Shown here one piece after another: positions 1 through 7,322 of a stretch of 10,277 bases of DNA. Source of the DNA: Gonapodya sp. JEL0774 (lineage: Eukaryota > Monoblepharomycota > Monoblepharidomycetes > Monoblepharidales > Gonapodyaceae); assembly GCA_027604505.1 (NCBI GenBank), contig JADIIX010000383.1, positions 1 through 10,277 of the forward strand. The letters run 5' to 3'. The first letter of the stretch is position 1. Every line of letters starts with the position of its first letter. The notes under the pieces were generated by a model. It made no database searches and was not told where the DNA came from. It saw nothing but the letters and a program-made list of their open reading frames with translations. The position numbers and the translations under genes are program-made.

Positions 1-1
1 G

Positions 2-982
2 GTCCTCACTGCTATTTGTACCAAAGTGAGATTTTGGGATGTCACAGTTGACCATGGCATAGAGGATGGAATTCCAGACATCATTTTGGATGTCATGAAT
101 CAAAACACTCATACTTCAGAACAGCTGAAATTTGATGTTGATTTTGGTCAGGCTGAGGAGGAATTTGAACATCAATTTGTTTCGAAAATGGACAGATTTC
201 TAAGGGAGAGCTTGTCTCTTAAGTCCTTGCATTTCTGTGGGTTCCAGGATGATCATCACACATTTCCTCTCCCCCGGAGCCTCAGGGAATTGACATTGCA
301 TTTATGTGACATTGGTGGACTGGACTTTGAGGGGTCCCAGTCAAATGTGTGGCGCTTTGAGTTTCGCACATTGAATGATCATCCATATTTACTCGAGCAT
401 CCAAGCGCCATACTTTTCAGCTCCATCACTGTGTTGCTCCTAGGAGAGTATTCTGTCAGCTCTTGGCCAGGGTGCATGATCCTTATACTTGAAATGTGTG
501 GACCCAGGCTCCAATCACTGCATCTTGGGTCCTTGTACCACCATGCATTTGAAAGTGATGCCCCAGCAAGCAAGAGTGGTTTGGTGATATCAAGGGATAT
601 CTGGAGAACATGCCCAGTACTGAAATATTTGGAAATCAGCAGATCCCACCACATTGTCCTGGAAAATCTTGCAGACATCATTGAGAACATCACTTCCCTG
701 GAAATCCTTGCCTACAGCTCAATCCATGCTGAGGACACTGATGAGAGAGTTGCAAGGTGCAATGAGAGGTTTAGAAATATGGGTCGTGTGAACCCTCTTG
801 TGTTTTTCTGGACCAATCCAGATTTCCTTCCAGGTCAAGACAGAGGATTCAGAGAGGTGGAGGGTCCTATTTTTGGCTATGGACCACTACCAGATGGTGT
901 CACAACAAGATGGACTCCTGGTGGGAAATTGGTGGCAGTTGACCAACAAGGGAAGGAGATTTTAGGGGAAGACACAGTCTGA
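2..982 (+). CDS. Leucine-rich F-box/LRR-type protein, C-terminal part (5' partial)
   Basis: The frame is open from base 2 to the TGA ending at 982, giving 326 residues with no intron. The first ATG is well inside and no clear start is visible, so the gene begins left of the window. The protein shows irregular leucine-rich strands: around residues 71-104 (LKSLHF, SLRELTLHLCDI), 143-148 (ITVLLLG), 168-178 (RLQSLHLGSLY) and 204-238 (CPVLKYLEISR, then TSLEILAYSSI). The spacing of short Leu-x-x-Leu strands ending in Cys or Asn-like turns resembles the LRR half of the very large agaricomycete F-box/LRR families. Such proteins act as substrate adaptors of SCF ubiquitin ligases. The F-box itself would lie upstream and is not seen, so the assignment rests on the repeats alone. 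The last 70 residues (FFWTNPDFLPG, GYGPLPDGVTTRW) carry no repeat I recognise. It converges on the transposase gene, with 55 bp between stops. Confidence 0.6.
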   Translation, partial: VLTAICTKVRFWDVTVDHGIEDGIPDIILDVMNQNTHTSEQLKFDVDFGQAEEEFEHQFVSKMDRFLRESLSLKSLHFCGFQDDHHTFPLPRSLRELTLHLCDIGGLDFEGSQSNVWRFEFRTLNDHPYLLEHPSAILFSSITVLLLGEYSVSSWPGCMILILEMCGPRLQSLHLGSLYHHAFESDAPASKSGLVISRDIWRTCPVLKYLEISRSHHIVLENLADIIENITSLEILAYSSIHAEDTDERVARCNERFRNMGRVNPLVFFWTNPDFLPGQDRGFREVEGPIFGYGPLPDGVTTRWTPGGKLVAVDQQGKEILGEDTV

Positions 983-1037
983 TTCTTTTTGTACTTGGTT
1001 CAAAGGTTGGACTAGAATACATTGGTACCTTCTCTTG
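983..1037. other. Convergent intergenic gap of 55 bp
   Basis: This is the whole space between the plus-strand stop of the LRR gene and the minus-strand stop of the transposase gene. It is AT-rich, with a T-run just after the LRR stop. No canonical AATAAA is present on either strand. Both 3' untranslated regions must overlap here or run into the opposite coding sequence. No inverted-repeat terminus is visible. Confidence 0.7.
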
Positions 1038-1705
1038 TTACTGACCTAGTGACAATAATCCATGGGTCGGGAGCATACCGCACTCCACATGAAAGTGTAT
1101 GGCTTCAAACTCCTCTCTGAGGCTAGCAACATCATTGCTATTGAGGACTGGGAGACCATTGATGATCTGGCTCTCTATAAGATTGAGACTACTCTTTGGA
1201 TGGGTGATCCAGTTTAAGTGGAGAGCAACGAAGAGCATAGCGCAGCAGGCAAAATAAACTGAGTTGCACAATTTGTCATGGAGTAACCAACCCTAAAAGT
1301 GCAAAGAAGTTGTTTGCATGATATTAAAATGCATCTTCAGAAGCACAAAATTAGCCATGATTTACAACTTACCTTGACTTGTTGAATCTGAAAATTTGCG
1401 ATTGGAAAGCTTAGTATTTCTCTGAGAAAACGCCTGCACCTCCCAGCCTCCACAGCAAAACCATGTACATCAGGAGGTCCAATTTCTGAATCAAAAAGAA
1501 TCAGTTTGTGCGTTTTGGGGATATAAACAGCCAACAACACTCGTGTAGGATTGCTTGCAGACAATGGAAGAAGGATGGCTGTGCATTGATGGAACTGCAG
1601 CACAGTTTCTGGATGGTATGGATTTGCTTTCCGAAGGTCTTGGTCTGACTTGTCATATTGGAACTCCTGGGATGTGTACTTGGGTGCCACAAGTAAGACC
1701 TTTTC
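1038..1705 (-). other. C-terminal Ulp1/adenain (C48)-like region of the transposase gene
   Basis: This stretch, residues about 1282-1476 across exons 9 and 10, has the order of elements expected for an Ulp1-type cysteine protease. A strand VLLVAPKY is followed by CTAILLPL, then VLLAVYIPKTHKLILFDSE with the Asp at 1353. A QQ pair follows at 1389-1390, then a Cys at 1401 in CNSVYFACC, followed by a hydrophobic helix. In Ulp1 proteins the triad is His-Trp at the start of the VLLAV-like strand, Asp in the Y/F-D-S motif, and Cys in DCGVY. Here the His-Trp pair reads Thr-Arg (1335-1336), the Asp and Cys are present, and Gly after Cys is Asn. The spacing from Gln to Cys is longer than usual. The fold call is tentative and activity is doubtful. 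Confidence 0.45.
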
Positions 1706-4700
1706 CTTGGTCTGCATGAAACTGTCATTCACAATCTGTCCAATAGACTGAACCAAAGCTTCCCATGATGGTGAGTCTGTTGCTCTCTTGTTAGATGCCT
1801 CTGCTAATATCCTAGGACCAGTGAGCGCTCTGGAGGTGCAGTAAGGGGACCTTGAAATCAAATCCAAGGGACGGATAGTGTTGTTGTCCACATGCAGTCG
1901 TGGGGGTTCTGATGTTTGCGTGGTAATTCGGGGAGGCCTAGTATCATCCAACTCTACCACCAGAGTGTCCTCCTCCAGTACAAAGCGGAAACCATTGTCT
2001 GGAGATGTTAGAAGTGCTTCCTGTTGTGGAAACCTATTTCCTTCCCATGTCCCCCAAATCCGTTTTCTGACAAGGCTCAATGGAATGGTGACAGGGACTG
2101 CCACATGTGGAGGATGCTCCTGCAGTTGCAAGCAATCTTGGAATGGTTTGCTGCCCCGAGAGCTAGATGATGCACTAGCAGAAGTTGCAATGCTGTTCTG
2201 TGGCACTGTCCTGGGTATCCGCACTCGAATTAGTGGCCTGACAGTGAGCTTACTTGACTGGTCTGAACTCCCTGTCTCATACTGGATGTCCACCACAACA
2301 CCAATTTTCAGTGAAGTATTAAGAGGATTTTGTGAGCTCCTGACCCCATATTGTGATGGTCCGTCCAGTCTTTCTGCTGTCAAAAATTCAATGCAGTGTC
2401 CAGTAATTGGATAATATCTCAATTGAGAAGGCAGCACTCTTAGATTAGTGTCATTGTAATCTGTTCAAAATGATGGAAAAGTGTAGAAAATTATCAGGAG
2501 CCTACGAAAGGTTCATCAACCTTACCAATTACCAGGTATCTCCTGCGACAGTCATTGAAACCACTTGGCTGTATGAGAGGATCCTCATAGAAGATGATTT
2601 TTCTATCCAGTGTAGAGGAGTGCTTGATTTTCACTAGATCGGCTCTCCTGCCATCTTTTCCTTCTTCCACTGGGAACACGTCGACAATGTTAAAGCCTGT
2701 AATGGGGTCAATTGCTGTAGCAGGTGGCACTGCAAAACGTCCTACATAGAAAACTTGCACTTCATTACCAATCTAATTGAGTGTGACCCAAATTTGACAT
2801 AGTAAGAGAGCAGCAGATTGCATATGCAAGTGATTGGAAGGTCATAATTGTGAAGGGCCCACCTTTGCAGCAAAAACTTCATCAATACTGTGGCAGTATG
2901 ACATGTAAGGGTCATGAGGGTCAGTGACATGCGCTGAATCCCCTCTACGAAACAGTGTCCTCCCTTTCAAAATAGACCAGCCTTGAAACACAATAGGATC
3001 TGGTGAGGCAGTGTCATAGTCACCTGGTTTCAGTCTTTCCAGTAGGTTGAGGGAGCATATGTGAGCACTTCCATCAAACACAAGCAAATGCAACATACCT
3101 CAAGAAACGTGCTGCTGCTTGTTGCACATGCCATAGCTTAGATGTGTCATGTACAATTTCCGCTTTTAAATGTCCGCCCTTTCCAATCAGAGCACCAAGG
3201 TTAAAGTCTCTTTCCCACTCTGACCCTCTTGCAACTTTTGCAGCATGAAGTGCACTTTCAAGATTAACATATAAGAACTGGGGTTGTAGTCCATGTCAGG
3301 TGAGGTGTATTGTTTGCAAACAGGTAATTGATGGCTCACAGAATCAGGTCTCGGAGTTTGGGGTGGAGGAGGACCAAGCAAGAAAACAGTCTTTATATCT
3401 GCATCTCTTTTTTGAAGTTCCACATAGTACAGTGATTGCCGCCTCAGTTCAGACATGGTGAATGTAAATGCTGGTAATCAACATTCATTTAATATAGCTG
3501 AACCACATAACACACACACACATACAGGGCTGCAAACTATCACAAAACTCACCAAATTGCTTATTGTTAGATGATGAAGCAAGGTAGTCCCTAACTTTCC
3601 TCTCAAACAGGTAGTTCCAAAAGTTATCTGCAGAACTGAACTTTGCCACATCCTCTGGAATGTGTATGTTGTTGTGGACAGATATTGGACAAGCCGTCAC
3701 TGCAGTATAATTATAGAACATAGACATTGACATCAAACACACGTAATAAGTTAGTAGTGGGTGGCTGCACTTACTCCCAAAATTGTCCACCATTACCATG
3801 GCGTATTGAACAGCAGCGGATCTGTAGGTATCAATCATTGCTCTGGTCCATCCAGAAATCCTCCCCTGATTGAATGCTATCTGAACCATAACACCAACCA
3901 ATTTGAAAAGCACATGCAAATGCTGGTACTCCTCTTTGAGAACACCCCTTGCAAAAATTGCCTCTCCTGCAGGGAAAGCTGCCAGCTGCGCTTCTTCGGC
4001 TGCAGGATTACATGCATGAATTTAGTTTTTTAAGCTCTAACAATCTGCAGGCACTGCCAGAATATTCTCACCTTTCCATTCTGAATCCATTTTCTCATCC
4101 TGAATGGTATGCCGTGGTATTCTGCCCTCCTTGTGGTCAGTGGTCCAAGGAAAAGTGTTCAATCTTGAGATGTACTCTTGGAAGAATACCTGTTGGTGTG
4201 TCTTGTCCAAAACTCTTCGAATGAGTGTTTTCACAATGTTGATGGGCAGTGTGTGCATGGTATCCACCAAAGCATGTTGTGCAGGATCAAATCCTGTTAA
4301 CTTATGGAGCCGAAAGAATGGGGACCTGGCATTAATGCCAATTTGAGTTTGGATCGCTTCCTGTCCAGATACTGAGGTTGCTGACTCAAGAACAGATAGG
4401 TCCCTCAAGACAGAGTGAATATCTCTCTGTTTGTAATCGGCAGAAACCATCTGTTTCACTTGAGGATAGTAGTACTTCACTTGTCCATTGGGTTCCCCAT
4501 TCTTGCCAATGATTTGTACTGGCATTGCCTTCACATCCACACAACGCCGACAGCCATTGATGCCCTGATTTTTCCAGCAACCACTCTCACAGTGGCCAAT
4601 GTGGTCTGCTGTGAGAAAATAAACATATGCACGAATGGTAGCCTTGCCTGGAGTTATTCCATACATAGCAAGGGATGCATGATAGAATGGATAATTGTCG

Positions 4701-6122
4701 ATCTCAATGCCTGTGATAATGACATTATTAATCAGGACTTGGATTTCATATGAGGACCTCTCACCTTCAATCCATGCCTTTTCCAGTTCTTGGATGACGG
4801 GGTCAATGAAAGGAAATAGATAATGTGGAGTCTTCCCGTTTCTTGGTGGAAGTTCGTCTGTTGGTACAAACCCCAATAGGAAAGCATGTTCCATTTTCTG
4901 CCGGTCTGCTTTGCACATGCTGAGAGCAATAAAATCGAAAGCCCCAATGCTGCGGTTGCTTTTCTTGAAAGCTCGGGCAGAGTCCCAATGCAGACCAAGT
5001 GGTAGTGTACGTGGGTCACCTTTACAGAATCTGAAAGGATGCACCTCTTCATGTGAACACTCAGGGCAATTGAGAATGACTTGTAAAGCATCCTTCATGC
5101 CATGTTTGTTTCTTTCCATAAGGAGATCATCAACACTGTGTATGTAGCCACATTGGGAACATCTGCTTGGCAGCATGAATTCTCGAGTTGGATCATAGAA
5201 ATGTGAATGATGTGGAAACAGGTCTCCATCAAACACCTCATTGTAGAAATGTGATTTGTCCACAGGGTTCCGATACATCCACTTGTCCCTGTTAATCCAA
5301 TTAAAGAGAAGCATTTCACACATTGAAGGGTGCTTCATCCATTCCTTTATCTGTGCAGCAAGCCCTGGCACATATGTTTGTGCTAGTTAAATAATGACTT
5401 GGATTAATAAGGACACAATTACACACACCAATATACATCCACTTTAACATCTTCTCAGCACTTGTTCCACAGTGAGGGCAGCTCTCCTTCTTGTTAGATG
5501 TATTGTACCAGTGATCTTCTGCCAGGCATGTGTATATAGTCTGCGCACCAGTGTAACCTGCTGCATGCAACAGGTTAGTAACATCACCAATAGTCTTTGG
5601 CCATACTGCCATGTCTGCTTCAGAAAGACCTCCCACTTGAAGACATTGCTTCCCCCATTGGAGTAAGTCCTCAATTGTACTATTTGAAGTGCCTGATTTT
5701 TTGAGAGTTTCTAGCAACTCAAACACAAGATTTGCAAGTTTCTCTGATTTCTCAATTGGGAGATCAGTTTCACTGTTGCCTGACAAACTGCTATGTGGTC
5801 CATCAGGTCCCCTGTAAGTGCTTCTTGTTGCCAGGTTCCTCAGAGATAGTGCATCACATGGGTTGAAGGTGTCCTCCTCCATTCCCTCATGATGCAAGTA
5901 TGATGATTCATCTGAAAAAATTCTTGCAGGACTAGAAGCATTGGTCAGGTCATTCACTCCCGATTCTGCACTGTGCAATCCACTGAGGTTTTCAATCCTG
6001 GCTCCACTACATTCCCTTAAGCACTCCCTCATCCGTCTGTAACCTGACATGGTCTGGGGGTAGACTCTTCTGCACATACTACAGACATTTGGACCAATTG
6101 TACTGAACTTGAACTCTTCCAT
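1038..6122 (-). CDS. Tnp2-like (CACTA/Plavaka-type) transposase with C-terminal Ulp1-like region, 10 exons
   Basis: The gene was spliced by eye into exons 5429-6122, 4072-5364, 3775-3999, 3553-3699, 3340-3470, 3099-3277, 2863-3034, 2526-2772, 1373-2460 and 1038-1292. All introns are GT-AG, 62-90 nt, and every junction keeps phase, giving 1476 residues. The start is the ATG at 6122 (MEEFKF). Upstream in-frame codons lack an ATG. The N-terminus has C14-x2-C17-x16-C34-x3-C38 and a later CPHC at 215-218, which look like metal-binding fingers. The core (about 232-790) has FDGD (276), CSQC (300), CPEC (331), a D359 block (LGLHWD), D485 (YFLTAD) before GCRRC (502-506), LVDTMH (597-602), and an HIPEDVAKF/FER block near 750-771. 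These match Tnp2-type transposases of basidiomycetes, which are DDE-type nuclear enzymes that cut and rejoin DNA. Residues 890-1280 are unassigned. The last 195 residues are Ulp1-like. Intact frames argue against simple decay. Whether the protein is mobile or domesticated is unknown, since no terminal repeats were found. Confidence 0.82.
3471..3552 (-). other. Intron 4 of transposase gene with a (CA)6 microsatellite
   Basis: The donor GTGAGT begins at 3552 and the acceptor CAG ends at 3471. Inside lies a plus-strand run of six CA units at 3511-3522. The intron is 82 nt. Joining exon 4 (ends ...KQF plus G) to exon 5 (AFTMSELRRQ) restores the frame. Confidence 0.65.
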
Positions 6123-6194
6123 TGTGATTGTGAAGCAATGTCCACTAAAGACCAAAAGAGAGTGATGGAAACCAGGAGAGCACAGAGCTGAATG

Positions 6195-6200
6195 TTATAA
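6195..6200 (-). promoter_or_regulatory. Possible TATA-like box of the transposase gene
   Basis: The minus strand reads CCTTATAACATT about 75 bp upstream of the chosen ATG at 6122. A C/T-rich stretch (CTCTCCTGG, CACTCTCTTTTGG) lies between it and the start, as is common near fungal transcription starts. The element is short and palindromic, so chance occurrence is quite possible. Confidence 0.25.
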
Positions 6201-6285
6201 GGTGACAGCTGTAATGTGGGACAGAGATGTTTCACAAGTGAAGAATATGGTGACAATATGGTTTGCTTTGGTCAATGGGTGAAAA

Positions 6286-6400
6286 TTGGGGGACGAAATT
6301 GGGTGATGAAATGGGGGGTCAAAATGGGGGGACGGAATGGGGGGACGAAATGGGGGGACGAAACGGGGGGACCAAACGGGGGGACCAAACGGGGGGACGC
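6286..6400. repeat. 13-bp G-rich minisatellite with seven G6 tracts
   Basis: The unit is GGGGGGACGAAAT. G6 tracts begin at 6313, 6326, 6339, 6352, 6365, 6378 and 6391, exactly 13 bp apart. The left end is diverged: a G5 at 6288 and a shortened unit near 6299. A further G5 follows out of phase at 6412. The units change along the array (ACGAAAT to ACGAAAC to ACCAAAC), as in minisatellites that expand from one side. The plus strand carries all the G, so it can form stacked G-quadruplexes with seven-base loops. The array lies 190-275 bp upstream of the transposase ATG. A 13-bp unit does not preserve a reading frame, so it is non-coding. Confidence 0.9.
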
Positions 6401-6590
6401 TGTGCCACACAGGGGGACGGCACACCTGAACAGACGCGGGATTATTCAATAAAAAACAGAATTCTTACAAAACATTATACCAAACATCACTTCCTTCAAG
6501 CAGTGATGAACATACTGTATTTTAGTGGTGCAAAGGTGCTGTGTGTTTGTAGGAAGAGACACAATAAATAGAAAATAATACTCATATTGA

Positions 6591-6702
6591 GTTTTTGAAT
6601 TTGCACATAGGATGTGATGTATGGTTTGGGTTAAGTGCATCAAAATATGTGTATTGAAGAGCTGACCACACAGAGTCTGGCACCAAAACGTTTCCCAAGT
6701 GA
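6591..6702 (+). repeat. Diverged direct repeat, copy A
   Basis: This segment aligns with 7058-7168 over its whole length with two or three single-base gaps and about three quarters identity by eye. Shared blocks include GCACAT, GGTTTGGGTT/AGTTTGGGTT, CTAAAAT/TCAAAAT, GGCACC and CCAAGTGA at the right end. Weaker similarity extends about 15 bp to the left. The origin could be an old local duplication or two copies of a small non-autonomous element. Confidence 0.7.
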
Positions 6703-7057
6703 TTTTCTGCATTCTACGTACACATGCGCACCAATATTGTTGCACTATACAGAGTTAGTTTTCGCAGTTTGAGCGTGCAGGTAGGTCTGTGTGATGCTTC
6801 AAGCTACCCACAGTGAGCTCAGAGAACAGTATCTCAGGCCTACCACCACCACCGTTCACACAACCGGGTTCCAACTCTCAGAATAGGCTTACATATATCT
6901 AAAGAATGTTTGATGACTTGGGCGCTGCTCAAAGGTATCTGGAACGTGCTCCGCGCTGCTCATCACAGAATCTGACAGTGCCATGATCCCCCTTTGAGCC
7001 CTGAGTACCAGAGAGAAAGCACCACTAACTCCAAAAACCAAATCACAATTGTATCGT

Positions 7058-7168
7058 GTTTCTGAATTCGCACATTGGATTGGCTATGTAGTTTGGGTTG
7101 GTGCACTAAAATCTGTGTTATCAAGTGCTCACTACACATAGTTAGGCACCCAAACATTTTCCAAGTGA
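7058..7168 (+). repeat. Diverged direct repeat, copy B
   Basis: This is the partner of 6591-6702, in the same orientation and 467 bp further right. It lies about 155 bp downstream of the kinase stop codon, so it may fall in that gene's 3' untranslated region. It ends in the same CCAAGTGA as copy A, after which the sequences diverge. Confidence 0.7.
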
Positions 7169-7322
7169 GTTTAGAATAAGGCAACCAGATATATTACAAG
7201 ATGATGTGATAATGCTGTGCAATTCTTCATCGTGCATCTCCAATCTCATGGGCCATTGGGTGTTTGCAATGCAGTCAGGGGATAAACAATTTTGTAAAAT
7301 GTAAGTTTACAATTGTTGTTAT

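Larger units (their letters stand above)
6123..7322. other. Gene-free intergenic stretch between transposase and kinase genes
   Basis: No convincing coding frame exists here on either strand. Open frames through it are short, have no recognisable protein features, and several are created by the 13-bp repeat. It should hold the promoter and 5' leader of the transposase gene on its left side and the 3' untranslated region of the kinase gene on its right side. It also holds the G-rich minisatellite and the two-copy direct repeat listed separately. Bases about 6705-7055 show nothing I can name. Confidence 0.7.

Noticed and set aside
1046-1055. A CACTA motif on the minus strand near the transposase stop, as a possible element end
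   Set aside because: It lies inside the last codons of the gene (Ser-Leu-Gly-Gln-stop), and I find no matching inverted copy upstream of 6122.
1878-2414. 178-residue plus-strand open frame opposite the transposase gene
   Set aside because: It lies antisense to exon 9, whose minus-strand frame joins in phase with its neighbours on both sides. The plus frame is Ser/Cys-rich with no recognisable motif.
1038-6122. Reading the transposase region as a pseudogene or several small genes
   Set aside because: The apparent breaks all coincide with short GT-AG introns, and every junction restores the same protein without a single stop or frameshift.
6286-6400. CRISPR-like array
   Set aside because: The units are contiguous 13-bp repeats without spacers, in a genome with spliceosomal introns.
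6401-6424. Small hairpin (TGTGCC / GGCACA) after the minisatellite
   Set aside because: A 6-bp stem with a 12-base loop is weak and expected by chance in this length of sequence.
6216-6571. Two Gly/Lys-rich plus-strand open frames over the G-rich repeat
   Set aside because: They exist only because the 13-bp unit happens to lack stops in two frames. Unit length is not a multiple of three and nothing conserved follows.
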